From assembly GCF_949628265.1 (NCBI RefSeq), contig NC_088790.1:11846545-11910544 (forward strand): 64,000 bases of DNA. The letters run 5' to 3'. This DNA comes from Cloeon dipterum (lineage: Eukaryota; Arthropoda; Insecta; Ephemeroptera; Baetidae). The notes beneath the pieces were generated by a model that searched no databases, was not told the origin of the DNA, and worked only from the letters and a program-made list of their open reading frames with translations. Below are positions 39,737-51,858 of this stretch, one piece after another. A program made the translations under genes and the position numbers. Positions within the stretch are counted from its first letter, which is position 1, and each line of letters begins with the position of its first letter.

Positions 39737-42700
39737 TCAGTCGTGGCCAAAGCACAGATATTTGATGTATGAGTACTCCTCGATGCCGTAATGCGAGCCT
39801 TCGCGGCCAATGCCCGACTCCTTGATGCCGCCAAACGCTGCCTCAGGAGCGGAAAGGAGGCCCTCGTTGATGCCGACCATACCGACCTCGAGACGTTTGG
39901 CCACCCGCCAGATCTGCGAGAGGTTGTTGCTGTAGAAGTAGCCGGCAAGGCCTGAGCGAGTGCTGTTCGCGATCGCCAGCACTTCCTCTTCACTCTTGAA
40001 ACTGAAACCGATTGCTTACATTGAAAAAAAAGCGAGTTCTGGTGCAATTCATTGTAGTAATCAGCTAAGTTCAAACGCCTAATTATTTAGCAAAGGAGAA
40101 GAAAAGTTAAATTTAGAGAAAACCTATACTGCTCTCTACTCCGTGAGAAATATTTGTGGAAATGTTTTTCACTGTTGGAAGCACGTTTGAATGAATTTAA
40201 TTTTTATGTAAATTTGGATTTTAATTCCAATTAGGCAAGTTAGGCAAATAAAAAAACATGGATCATGGAGAAGATAGTTTTCCTAAATGGAGTGGATTTG
40301 CATATTGAACAAAAATTGGCTTTAAAGCTCGATTTTAATTCAATTTCAATGTTTAATCCCAGATGAATTTTCCTCCATTAGAACTCGTTCTTTTAGCAAA
40401 TTAGGCTAACTCACGATCTCAAAATGTATAATTCGAAAAGGTTTTCTTTAAAAACCCCTGTTTCAATTCATCAACCCTTATTTTTTAAATCTTGATTGAA
40501 AATTCTGACACTCACGGAATGCAAACAGCAACAGGACCAAAAATTTCCTCATTGTACACCCTCATGGAGTGATCAACGTCTGAAATTATAGTGGGCTGAA
40601 AATATCGGGCACCCATCTCGGAGGCTGGCTTGCCTCCTAGGTGTACTTTAGCGCCTTTCTTGACTGCGTCCTCGACCAGTTGTTTCACCTGCATAAGAGT
40701 TTTGATAAGTGCGCATTTAAGTGTTGCTTCTAAAGCATCACCTTGGTAGCTTGAGCATCGTTGATTAGCGGACCCTGAGTCACTCCTGCCGCAGCTCCGT
40801 CTCCCACCTTAAGACCTTTGACCGCTTCCTCCAGTTTAGCAACGAATTGGTTGAAAATCGACTCTTGTACAAACAGCCGGTTGGCGCTCACGCATGTCTG
40901 AAATTTTTTAGAACATACCACAAGCTCTTAATCAGGAAAATTAAAAAGAGCAAAGTAAACATTTAAAATAGGAAAAGACAGGACATTTCCTTACAAAATT
41001 AGAGCAAACGAAATTGAGGTAACGCATGTTTTATGGGAATTGGCTCGGCTCAAGATTTTTCCTAAGGACAATAATTTAATGGAATGGATTGATAGGTTAA
41101 GATTGAAAGGATCTAATTTTTTCCAAAACACAAATATTGGCAGCTTGAGTGGGAAATCAAGATTTTCAAACAAACTGTAAATTTTAACTGCATTTCAAAG
41201 GATCAGGTAGATTTTATTCAGAAATAGTCAATGCTGTTGCAGTTTCAGCCAAAAGAGATGACGTTTGTAACCTACATAGCTTAAAAAATTTACGCCCGTG
41301 TACTATTATATGAAATATCCAAGCCTTTGATGCTAACACAACGAGGAACGAGTTTAAAATGCAGAGAGTTCCACGGCAAAAAATATAGCCGAGATTCTGG
41401 TTAATTTTCAGCCGTTGTCTTTGCACTTATCCTAAATCCAAGGCAAAGTGTACGTAGATTTAACCTACCTGCCCACAGTTCCTGAACTTGCAGGCGATGG
41501 CCCCTTTGACGGCCGCCTCCAGGTCTGCCGACTCAAACACAATAAAAGGGGCATTCCCTCCCAACTCAAGAGACACCCTCTTGACCGTGGAGGCGCACTG
41601 CTCGTACAGCAGCTTGCCCACGTTGGTGGAGCCAGTGAAGGAGAGTCCTGCAACCTGAGGGCTCGTGCACAGCACTCGTCCCACCTCTGCCGCCTTCTTG
41701 CGGCTGCATGTCACCACGTTAATCACACCCTTTGGGATGCCTGCCTTGGCGGCCAGGTCGGCCATGGCCAGCGCGGTCAGGGGCGTGTCCTCCGCAGGTT
41801 TGATTACGCACGTGCAACCTGCGGCCAGTGCAGCGCCGGCCTTGCGAGTGATCATTGCTGCGGGGAAGTTCCACTGAAAAATGTTATTTTTAGGTGTCAA
41901 GATATGTTGGCCTCGGTAATTTAAATATTTGATGATTTTTTTTCAGTTGAAATTTTTAAGACAGCAAGTAGTGAAGAATTTCTTTGCAACTCTAACAAAA
42001 GTGCTTTTCAAATTTAACAATAATACCATGACTGTATTTAAAACGGTTGCCAAAAAATTAAGGAGAGTAACAAAATAAATTTAAGTCGTCTAGTACAATG
42101 ATATTACTTATTTTAACATTATGTGTACAAATATGCACAATGTGGAATTATGTATAATATTACGCACACGTTTTCATTGTTCTAGACTCAAACGAATTGA
42201 AGTTGTTTTTAAAACAGCAAAGTAAATGTTTTAAATTATTCTTCATATTGTTTATACTATAATGGTTGGAAAACTTTTCCTACAAACCAGAAACCCAAGT
42301 CCATGAAAGTTGTGCCCTGCCCAATGAGCTAACAACTGTTTGTATGAAATTTGTTTCGAATTCACTCCTAGAAATTAAGAATTTTAAACGGTATTAAGAC
42401 GAAAAAACTTCCTTTGCATTTTTGTAAGAGCCTAGATTTATACCTAAATCAATGAACTTTTCATCATTTAATAGGATATTTGGATATAGATTTTCTTAAA
42501 AAAAAACGAAACAAAAAAATTTAAAACAAAGGGGTAGTTAAAAATCATTTAGGGCTTTTAAGTGAAGAATTATAAAATAGAGCAAAAAGTGGAACTCACT
42601 GGTGTTATGAGAGCAGCAACCCCAATCGGCCTTCTGATCATCATCATCTCCTTAGTCTGGGTGGGGCTGGCGACAATCTCACCCTAAAATCAAGTGACGT

Positions 42701-43290
42701 ACAATCAAGTTCAGCAAATTATTCAAAGGCACGGCTCACGCACAGGAATTCGCCTGGCCTCTTCAGAGAACCAGTCAATAAATCCATTCGCATACGCAAC
42801 TTCCCCAGCTGCCTCTGACAAAGGTTTTCCCGACTCTGCAGTCATAATTTGGGCAATTTCGTCTTTATTATCTTCCAAGAGGTTGTACCACTTTCTCAGG
42901 AGAACCGACCGTTCCTGCGAAAACGCACTTTTTCAGCCTGTCATTTACAGTTAATTTGATTCAACCTTTGCGGTCGTGTGCTCCCAAGTCTTAAACGCCT
43001 CGAAGGCGACGTTGACGGCCTGTTCGGTGTCATCAACGTCCATATCCGGCACCTGACCAAGAACCTGGCCGTTCGCAGGGTTGGTCACCTCGAAGGTCTC
43101 GCCGGAGCTGGCCGGCACCCACTGGTTGTTGACGAACGCCAAACTTCGCACCAGAGACATGTTGCGAATCTGCTGCAGAGGAGGACGATATTTCTGTACA
43201 AAAATTAAATAATTTAAAAAGAAAAATTTAGAAACCCACCTGTGAGAAGCGAGTGGCGATCACGAATGGCAGCTTGCCGATCACGTTCAT
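39737..43290 (-). CDS. Ssadh: mitochondrial succinate-semialdehyde dehydrogenase (ALDH5A1-type), 510 aa
   Basis: Oxidises succinic semialdehyde to succinate with NAD, the last step of the GABA shunt. Eight exons: 43290-43240, 43193-42966, 42914-42744, 42683-42600, 41873-41469, 40897-40742, 40688-40516, 40001-39737; all GT-AG, all in frame. The start at 43290 gives a basic N-terminus ([20 protein letters not shown]) typical of a mitochondrial targeting peptide; the inner ATG at 43160 would give a form without it. Family marks in order: [22 protein letters not shown], the substrate-loop-adjacent [32 protein letters not shown], the catalytic-glutamate motif [13 protein letters not shown] with the catalytic cysteine (split across the exon 5/6 border), EIFGPV, and the C-terminal [15 protein letters not shown]. 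The donor at 42743 (CCT|GTGCGT) was chosen because the nearby GTGAGC would introduce a stop. Closest family is SSADH rather than other ALDHs by the C-terminal signature. Confidence 0.95.
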
Positions 43291-44137
43291 GTTTATGGCT
43301 TATCTCAAATCTGCTGCTTTTTTTAGCCCGAAACTCACTCCGTCATCTTCCCTGTGACTTGTGTGCGTTTTGCAGCAGCTTCAATTGGTCTCGATTGCTT
43401 CTGATTAAAAAATTTGAGCGACCCCAACAACGAGCCTGAGCCGATCAGCTTGCCAGAGCATGAAGTAAACAGAACAGACGTGCCACGCCTTCTCGATCTG
43501 GATCGACCAATCCAGACCAATAGCAGCGAAGGAAAATATAGCGCGCTAAAGAATTCAGGAAACTTTGTGTTGCTCTTGCTCGTCCTGGCCTCGACAAAAT
43601 GTGGAGATATGCACAACAATCGGTGTATTCATTGTATTTATTCTAGTTTACCATGTAAAATATTTTCCTTTCTTGAATACGATATCACCTTGAAATAAGA
43701 ACATGAGATTAGTCATTCTTTATGTATTTATTTTACATTATTTCCGATTATTTCCATTATTTCACTTGCCCAGTGGCATGTTTAAATTTAAACAGCTATA
43801 CATGTATTTATATGACTTAGAATGAGATAAAACTAAATATTGTGGAGATTCAAATTCGCTTATCATTCGTCAGATTTTGGAATCAATGTTAAGAATTAAA
43901 TCCAAGGTTGCAAATTAATTTTGATTTTTCCCATTCTGAAAAATAAAAATAACCATAGTAGCTGATAACTGTAATCATTCAGAGAAATGAAATTCCAAGA
44001 TCAAATCATCCATTAAAGCGTTTACCCCTTTAATTTCTTTTTCATGGCGCAAAAAAACGCGAAGATGAAAAATAAATAACTAAAAGTTGTCATGTCGGGA
44101 GAAAATATCTTAAATACAAAAATAATATATAGCGGTT

Positions 44138-44750
44138 TCAATCATCTTCGTTGAAGGCAGCGAGACAGCCTGCTAGGTTTTCATCAATAAACCAGTCCGG
44201 TATCACTATCGCATCATTGACGAAAAAAAAATGAAAATTCTTGCATTTCCTTCTCTCACAGCTTTGGCCAGTAAAGAATAATAATTATAGTAATCCTCAT
44301 AATTAATTAAAATTTTGCATCAGCCAAGTATGGAAGGATGGTACAAGTTTTTTTCAAAAAGCTACAAAATAAGTTAAAAATCGCTTTGCTTGGTAAATCG
44401 GGGAATCGTAAAAAGGAATTTGCACAGCTGACTCAGGGTACACCCTATCTTTATCCTAGCTTCAATACTAATTCCTTCCATGGCAACCTCCTTTAGAATA
44501 AGTGCAGACAAAATATTAGACAACGTGTCAACTCGACCAAGATGACTGTATGAGAGGACTTTTATATTTAGCGGAAGTGAAAATCGGTTCAGAACCCGCC
44601 TGAACCACTCAAGCGTCTTCAGTTAAGCCATCTATCATCTTCTCTCGTCCGTAGGCCTTGTGTACTTGGAATTTGGCCAAAGGAATGCCAATAACTCCAT
44701 ATATCCAGTGAATTTGAGAGAATTCCTGGAATTTCCCTTAACCAATTTAC
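44138..44750 (-). pseudogene. decayed protein-coding remnant
   Basis: Three coding-looking pieces on the minus strand are broken by frame changes and stops: about 44750-44625 (VNWLREIPGIL, SYWHSFGQIP), 44622-44374 (LKTLEWFRRVLNRFSLPLNI, HLGRVDTLSNILSALI), and 44225-44138 (VIPDWFIDENLAGCLAAF, NEDD, stop). No introns fit between them. The family is not recognised. It could be a processed pseudogene or an old element. The retrotransposon begins only 60 bases away. Confidence 0.4.
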
Positions 44751-44795
44751 GCTAACTGCGAGCAAAGAGTTATCATGATATTTTTGGCACCTTTA

Positions 44796-44809
44796 CTGTC
44801 AAACATATT
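44796..44809. repeat. target-site duplication, copy 1
   Basis: CTGTCAAACATATT directly precedes the AT-rich tail of the retrotransposon and is repeated exactly at 47701-47714 on its other side. Confidence 0.85.
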
Positions 44810-47700
44810 ATTATTATTTATTATATTAGACACCAACGGTGTACAACACAGAGTACATTATATAACGATATTATTTAACTGCAATTTCTTATATTTAGCA
44901 GCTTGAAATAAGGTAGTTGTATTATTTTTACAATTGAGGAAATGATACATGTCTATACCGCTTTCATCGCAGAATTGGCAAACACAATTAGCAGAAACAT
45001 CTAGATGGAAACGTTTGTCTTTACATAACAGAAAATGATAACCATGGAAAGAGTATCTCGTAAAAACACTTCGATCTTTACAATAGGGTAGCCACCAGTT
45101 CTTGTTTGTCATAGCTGGGGTACTGTAAAAATTAGGGTGAATATTTTGTTTTTTATGCATCATATTATCCAAGAATTTAATATAAACAGGTGTGTCCGGC
45201 AGGGAGAATTTTGTCTTTAAGTCATTTACAAAATAATCAGTCTCAACTAGATCATATACAAATCTTGATTTCATTCTCTTATCGACACATAAGGCTTTCT
45301 TAAAAAATCTAGACTTAGCACATTCAAGATTATTTAAGTCTTTTAAAGTCAAGTATTTCCAGACAGCTTCAATACCATATGAGGCAACAGGAGAAATAGC
45401 TAAATCAAATAATTTTTTGGCTGTAACAATAGAACTTTTTGACAAATTTTTAATTTTGCCTGTAGCAAATATTGAGGCTTTAACTCTCTTATCAATATGT
45501 TTACTAAAACATACACCTGCAGTTTGGAAAGTGACTCCTAGATAATTAATTGAAGAGCAGAAGGTAATTTTATTCTGTTTTTCCCAGTTCAAATCTACTT
45601 TGCTATAACGACCATGACCACCGGCTCTAAATTTCATGACTTGGCATTTCTTTTCGTTTAATTTTAAACATCTTATAGCTAGGTAGTCTGTAATTCTGGG
45701 CAGTAAAATGGAAAAATCATTTAAATTTTCACTTAAAAGTACAATATCATCTGCATACAAAATGCATTTAACGCCAGGGAAATCTTTCATAATATCGTTA
45801 ATATCACTGATAGCAAAAATGAACAGGAAGGGTGACATGCACCCTCCTTGTTTAACCCCGTTTGACTGTAAAATTTCTTCAGAAACGGAAATACCATCAT
45901 TAATTAATAGAAAATTTACGTCAAGAATTTCTGCAAGCAAGTTTAGCTCTTCAAAAGAAAAGATTTTTGTATCTACGACTTTCTTAAAGATAAATGTTCT
46001 ACTAATAGAATCGAATGCTTTTTGTAAATCTAAAAATAAAGCGTACAGGGGTCTCTTATTTACAATTACTGTTGAGTGAATATGTTGAATAAGTAAATTT
46101 ACAGCTTGTACAGTAGATTTCCCTTTAATAAAGCCGAATTGATTTAATGGAATATAGCTGATTAGAGAGGAATACAAACGTTTGTTAAGCATTTTGTCCA
46201 AAAGATTAAACATAGAGGAGGATAAATTGATCCCTCTATAATTGTTTACATCCTCCGGACTACCTTTGTTTTTAAATAAAAGCTTCAAATTAGAGAGTTT
46301 CCAGGAATCGGGAAAAATACCATTCTGAAGGCATATATTATAAAATTTCGTTAGTTCACTATTTAAAACTACGTTTAACTCTTTCAAACATTTATTTGTT
46401 ACCAAGTCAAGCCCTGGTGCTTTCTTAATTTTTAGTTCCTTAATAGATAAATTTACTTCATCTTCTAGGAACCATTTAACAGTAGGATTTTTAGTGTAAT
46501 TTATTAAAAGGTCTTTTAGATTTAGAGAATCTGATGCGCTTAATTTGGCATTGTTGTAAATCGCTCCAAAATGAGCCTCCCATTCATGCATAGGAACATT
46601 ATTGACTTGCGTAGTATCACAATTTTTATTCAGTAATTTAAAACAAAACTTCTCGGAGTCCTGAATTATTTTTTCATCACTTTTATCAATGAAGAGAGAC
46701 TTCTTTACTCTGCATAAACCTCTGTAATACTTCTTACATTCGTTGAAAATTTCTAAGACTTCATCTCTTTCAGTATTTTTACCCGGATATTTAGAAAAAT
46801 TATCTGTGAAATCTCTCAGAAACAATAAATCTGCTCTCGCAGAATAACAGTCAGCATCAAACCAAGGCTGACTAATTCGCTTTTTGTAGCTGATATTAGT
46901 TCTGGAATCTTGAATAAGTTGTTTGATATTCTCATAAAATTTATCCACTTCTAAAGAGCAAATATTGTCTTTTAAATTACTCTTATATGGGAAAATAGCA
47001 AGTTCGTGCATTCGATCGAAATCAATTTTTACCACATTGTTAATATTTGCTAATTTTAAAGGAGAGATATCTGAAATGCAAAAAGTAAAGCAGAGCAATC
47101 TGTGTTTCCTAAGGAAAGAGTCAGTAATTTTTAATTTCATTTGATGAATGTTTTTAGAACAAAATATTAGATCAACCACACTCGAACCATTTTTAGCGAC
47201 ATATGTTTTCTCATAAGGAGTAGGATTTGCTAAAAATAAATTACTGACCATAGCGAAATAAGAAATCAAATCACTTTTCGAGTTGCTCGTGTCAAGTCTA
47301 CAGTTAAAGTCTCCACAAAAAATGGTGGTATCAGGATTATCAATGTACACATAAGCCTCAACTAATTCATCCCATAAATTATTTAAAGAGGTGTGTGGTT
47401 CAAAGTAGCAGCCTACAATTGAAAATTTATCAAAATTTAAGATCAGAGAATTTTCTAGTTTATGATAATTTACCAGCTTGCCAAGTTTAGAGTTATAAAA
47501 AATTGATACACCTCTTAAAGGTCTGCCTCTGTCATATTTAACCCCAAAAATATGTTTACTATAAAACCCCTTGATTGAAATGTCATTTAGTAGAAATGTT
47601 TCTGTCAGCACCATAATATCAAAAGCACGAAAATATATATCACCAACTAAATTAATAATGGTCTTGAGAGACTCAACATTCCAAAGTAGCAGCTTTAGAT
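44810..47700 (-). mobile_element. 5'-truncated non-LTR (LINE) retrotransposon
   Basis: About 2.89 kb bounded by an exact 14-base direct repeat (44796-44809 and 47701-47714). On the minus strand the element starts at the first residues of the endonuclease domain and ends in an (AAT)n-like tail at 44828-44810. There is no ORF1, so the copy is 5'-truncated, as is usual when target-primed reverse transcription stops early. The uninterrupted frame and perfect target-site duplication indicate a recent insertion. The clade is not settled: an apurinic-type endonuclease, YADD, a C-terminal CxxC...H...C finger and a triplet tail would suit several clades. Confidence 0.93.
44858..47700 (-). CDS. LINE ORF2: endonuclease / reverse transcriptase (about 947 aa)
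   Basis: One open frame with no stops or frameshifts. Endonuclease region about residues 1-215: LLLWNVESLK, LTETFL, CGDFNCRLD (near residue 132) and VVDLIFCS; the usual SDH motif is replaced by RKHRLLCF, so the last catalytic Asp position differs. Reverse-transcriptase region about 430-690: FKNKGSPEDVNNYRGINL, QFGFIKGKSTVQAV, FLDLQKAFDS, GVKQGGCMSPFLF, and the catalytic YADDIVLLS (near 655). C-terminus: CQFCDESGIDMYHFLNC, a zinc-finger-like CxxC-H-C. No in-frame ATG precedes the domain; upstream codons run into the target-site duplication and a stop at 47738-47740, so the native start is missing. This is a retroelement of the genome. Confidence 0.93.
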
Positions 47701-47714
47701 CTGTCAAACATATT
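47701..47714. repeat. target-site duplication, copy 2
   Basis: Exact copy of 44796-44809, lying at the 5' (minus-strand) end of the retrotransposon. It sits about 80 bases past the poly(A) signal of the adjacent peptide gene. Confidence 0.85.
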
Positions 47715-47791
47715 GCGTGTATAAAAAATAACTGTTCCTACGAGGGCGGGAATGAAGAAAACTTTTTCAATTTCTGCTCACATGCAAATGT

Positions 47792-47797
47792 TTTATT
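47792..47797 (-). terminator. poly(A) signal of the small peptide gene
   Basis: AATAAA on the minus strand, about 120 bases after the stop codon at 47918-47920. The inferred transcript end (about 47775) lies just outside the retrotransposon. Confidence 0.45.
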
Positions 47798-47917
47798 CAT
47801 TCTCCCGGTCAACCTTATTTAGGTCGTGGTCTCTGGGTAGCATAACAAGTTTGCGAATGGAAAAGTCGGCAAATGCGCAGGTAGAAGGAAGAGGATAAGG
47901 AAAACAGTAGCGCGACA

Positions 47918-48326
47918 TCAGCCAAAGCGGTAGGGCTGCCGAGACTTGCACTGCTTGCACATCCGCATAAACTCTCCCGTGCCGCAGATCGCCTGTGAAA
48001 TGAGAAGGGTAGAGGAGTAAACACCCACGCGGAATGTTCTCAATGCATATTTTATAACAACGCGCATATATGCTGATACAAAAAGTTTTATCATTCATCG
48101 GTTAAAAAACGCAAATAATATTGATGCGTAATTTTTATGGACAAATTTTTACCTGGCAGTCATTTTCGTTGCTGAGCAGATTCTTGATCTTTAAAACTTG
48201 TACGATATGCACTAGGTCGTCGTCCACGTACGCCAGGTCATCTCTAACCTCGTCGGGTAAAACTTCGTTTGCTGCACACACGCTCGTGGCACACAGCAGA
48301 AATAGCATGACTTTTAGGGAAATCAT
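47918..48326 (-). CDS. small secreted peptide precursor ending Arg-Phe-Gly (82 aa)
   Basis: Two coding exons, 48326-48153 and 47992-47918, joined in phase 0 (CAG|GTAAAA to TTTCACAG). The start gives a clear signal peptide (MISLKVMLFLLCATSVCA, cleavage before ANE). An acidic spacer rich in Asp, Glu and Val follows. The C-terminal part has four cysteines in 17 residues (CQAICGTGEFMRMCKQC) and ends KSRQPYRFG, then TGA. A terminal Gly is the usual substrate for C-terminal amidation, so the product may be a Cys-rich peptide with an RF-amide end, or a short pyroGlu-PYRF-amide if cut after SR. I do not recognise a named insect neuropeptide. An untranslated first exon (about 48729-48680) fits upstream. 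Confidence 0.7.
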
Positions 48327-48679
48327 ATCCTGTGAATTTTATTAATTTTCAGATTGATATAGTTTCCTGAATAAATGTAAAATTGAGAAATTCGTTAACT
48401 TTTTCTCCACACCAAATTTGTTAGAATTAATAAATGGTAGATCACAAAAAAGGATTTGACCTTGAATAGAAGGGTAGTTATATGTTTAAATAGAAGCTTA
48501 CCGTGCCTGCAAACAAATCCTAACCTTTTTTACAAACAGGTTTAACGTCAAATTACGCATGTAATTTGGTTAGGTTAGGTTAATCTATAAATTTAACTGT
48601 ACACTATATTTCAAATAAATGAAATGGGTAGTAGAAATTAACACGAAAAATGAAAAAAAATAAATTATTCCCAACTTAC

Positions 48680-48763
48680 TGAAACTGACTAATTTTCCTT
48701 GTTTGCTGTTCAGTGGTCATCTGGGCACTGCCGAGAATATGACGAAAAAGCAAGCACTTTATA
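48680..48763 (-). promoter_or_regulatory. TATA promoter and 5' untranslated exon of the small peptide gene
   Basis: TATAAA on the minus strand at 48763-48758 is followed 34 bases on by CAGT (A at 48729), a plausible start site. A consensus donor GTAAGT at 48679 ends the short exon. The matching acceptor (TTCACAG) places the next exon start at 48329, three bases before the ATG. Confidence 0.5.
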
Positions 48764-48769
48764 ATATTG

Positions 48770-51700
48770 TCCCTTCCCACACGTTTAAAACTTGATGAGG
48801 ACGCCTGGAATTTTGATACAGGTGAAAAATGGAGAGCACATCGTGTCGCGTTACACAGAGTCTTTGATCAAAGCCGCCTCCTCGTTGTTGTCCTCTTGAA
48901 TCATTATTTCATATCTTCTATTCGCGGAAAGGGATAATACAATTTCACCTGGGGAGCCGCCAGGGACGAAACTTCCGTCTCCAATTGATATTAACTGTTT
49001 GATTTCCCTGAGTTGAAATCCCTGGGCGGCTAAACAAACACACGCGCCGCCGTGTATATTTGCAGATTGCTTGTTTTGAGCAAAACAAGTGGCTCCAAAT
49101 CGGAAAGTTCAAAGGTCTAGATCAAGGTTTGTGTTGCCCGCGGCACCCCATGCCAGCCAGTTAATTAAAATTTCGCGGATTTCGAAGATGCTGCGACAGT
49201 CCTCCTGCCGCGATTTTAATATAGGCAACCTGTTGTACACGCACGACAAGACGCTCGCGTATCACCCTCATCTCCTTTTTAACTTTCTTGAGCAAAATTG
49301 TATTTTATTCCACGTAACCGATTCGCATCTGAACTCTTATTACCGGCTAATTGTACGAAGAATTCAAGCAATTATGGTAATTTTCTCTCTGTGGGGTATT
49401 GGAGTATTACGATAACCAGCTGCGCTCTATTATCAATTGTTCTTTAGCACCCCACCATGAAAAATGCTGTAAAGGCGGCATTAAATGTTTTCAAGTTGGA
49501 AAATCTTTTAATTTCTTACTCAACTTTCGGCAAGCAGCGAAAATTCCCATTTCAACTTTAAAGAACTGACATAAGAGTGTCTTGAGGGAGCATTTCAAAC
49601 TCACAATCAGCCAAAAAGGAAAAGAGCGACTTCAACTTTAAGTGTTACGAGGCGCTTTAGAATTGGCTTTCGTCACCCATCAGAGTCAGAGTGAGAGAAA
49701 GAGAAAGAAAGAGAACCAGTTGGGAACATGCAAAATCAATAACTCAAATATCAAATTCACAGAATCAAAATGCGCAAATCCGATTGGGTTGCACTTTTTA
49801 GGATATTAACTGTGTCGAATAGAGAAAATGTGAGCGATCTTGCATTTCAGTCTAATTTATAAAACCACGAATTACATGAATTTTTTGCTTTTTATCCCTG
49901 TCCAAGCACCGGGGAGGGCGCGCACTTAACTAGCACGAATGCTGTAACCCGGGTCCCAATAACATTCGCATCATTATACGCATTATACAAATATTTTTGC
50001 CGCAAAATGTGGCTGGTACATTCAATTTTTAATAAAAAAAGTGTTGTGCGTACTTTTGCTCATGACATGCTTTTTTAAATAGCACCAAACTTCAAGTCAA
50101 GTTAAACATCAAAACATAGAATAATTCAGTGCTAGAGGGCATTGCAGTGGTGAGTTTTTTTACCGAAAAGCAGCGCGCTGAAGCAGAGCACGATAAAAAC
50201 CTTAATGGTTAGTGCGTAGTGGGTGTTTTGCACCATGTTTTGCGCTGCCAAATTTTCTGAAAAGCTCCTAATCATCATGGTCACAACAAACTAGGAGGAA
50301 TCATGGAATTTTTAACTTGAATAAACCAAACTTGAATCTATTTAAAACTGCAAAACCATTTAACAACTTTCTAAAATCGTATAAGATGTCATTAACTCAA
50401 TATGATATTAATATTTATTTAATATCGTTCTGCCTAAAGTATATTTTGGTCCGTTTCATTATAAAAACAATTTTTCACTAGAAAAAAGTAAATTTCATGG
50501 TACGTATATTTTTCTCGGAAAAATTGCGTCGTATTTTTCAATTGAAGCAGCGCTTCCTCCATTGAAATGCTTCATTTAATTGAAAACGCACAAATTAATA
50601 TTATATTTTTATCATGTGTGGGTGCTAAAATATCCTATTCATTTCTTAAATAGGAGTTTTGAACATTTTTATGCTAATGAAAACTCCCCAAATGTGGGAA
50701 GTGCTCTTTTTGTTATCTGTTTTTAATTTTGCAACTTTGAAGGAAGAAAAAATATATGATGTTTTGTTTTAGTTGATTTATCTGTCTCCGTGCACGTATT
50801 TTCCGTAAAAACAAAAATTTAATCAGTCGGCACTTCTTAGAGATTGATTCAGATCATTTTTCATTTTGTTATTTATATAACGTGCAAATTACATTGTTAA
50901 CTTATTGCTACAGCTGTAATTTTTAAACGGTTTCTCCGGGTATGGTCCGCAATTAGCATTTGAGATAGTTTTTCCCGGGAACAGTCAAGTATATTTGGGT
51001 TGTTTTTCCGTGCAATTCAAATGGTTTTAAAATGATTCTAGGCCGATTTTTATACGGTTCTGAGATGATTTTGGCAGTTTTAGACGGTTTTAAGCAGGGT
51101 TCGATCCAATTAAATTGCTAAAAATATTGCATGATTCGTGCTCATGATGGCACCGTAACGATTGGAAACTCATAAAAAATAGTCGATCGTCTCAATTACG
51201 ATCATAATAAATATTAGACAACTTTATTTTGCTCAGAAACGCGCCGTCAAGACAAACATGTTTTCAATGACTGTATAAGAATTGATAAAATATATAATTA
51301 GTCTCGCGCCCGCCTGCCTTGTATAATTTCGACGATTCTCCAACAATCTAATCGAAATGTCGTAATAGTACAAGAGTGAGGCAATGAAGCCAAATTAATT
51401 AGCACCGCTGCTCGCGAATATTAAATGCCGAGTGTCGGGGCTTGCGTGGGCGTTGGGCGCGCGAGAGAAAGGAAAGTATTAATCGAGCGATGAGTGACAG
51501 ACGTGTCTAATTAATCGCGGCAATATTCGACACGGGGTGGCATCGCACTCGAGGCTCGAGTGTGTTGTTTGCCCAGCAGCAGCACAGATAGATAAAAACA
51601 AACACGCAGGCATTTTTCAGGGGGGTGCGGGCGGCACGCATTGCGTCACGGGGAGGTTCGCCCCGCGTGCAATGTGCGACACCGTGCGCGCGAGAGAACG

Positions 51701-51770
51701 GCAGGCTCTTGCTCTCGAGAAGGAGAGCCACAACCCACCGGCTGCTGCGCATTCCCTTCGCGGCCAAATA
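48770..51770. other. intergenic, no supported gene
   Basis: AT-rich with a short GC-richer patch near 48930-49250 whose frames have no splice borders or recognisable protein. From about 51300 GC content rises towards the promoter of the next plus-strand gene. Confidence 0.4.
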
Positions 51771-51780
51771 CACGCACGCA

Positions 51781-51858
51781 TATAAAGAGCGCCGGCAAAG
51801 CGGATTTTCTACTTAGACTCGGACAAAACTTCGGCGTGCAATTTGCTCCGCGCATTAG
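51781..51858 (+). promoter_or_regulatory. TATA promoter and 5' untranslated exon of the prohormone-like gene
   Basis: TATAAAG at 51781-51787 is followed by an initiator TCTACTT with A at 51811, 30 bases downstream. The exon (about 51811-51858) ends in a consensus donor TTAG|GTGAGT. GC-rich sequence covers the 350 bases upstream. Confidence 0.55.

Noticed and set aside
43414..43698. Plus-strand open frame of 94 codons upstream of SSADH
   Set aside because: Lies over the probable SSADH 5' region, with no coding bias or homology.
45708..46079. Plus-strand open frame of 123 codons
   Set aside because: Shadow of the reverse-transcriptase frame on the opposite strand.
49089..49415. Plus-strand open frame of 108 codons
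   Set aside because: Composition follows the local base content, there is no recognisable domain or splice signal, and it crosses from a GC-richer to an AT-rich part without change.
51100..51125. tRNA-like word GGGTTCGATCC
   Set aside because: No matching acceptor stem, D-arm or anticodon arm could be folded around it.
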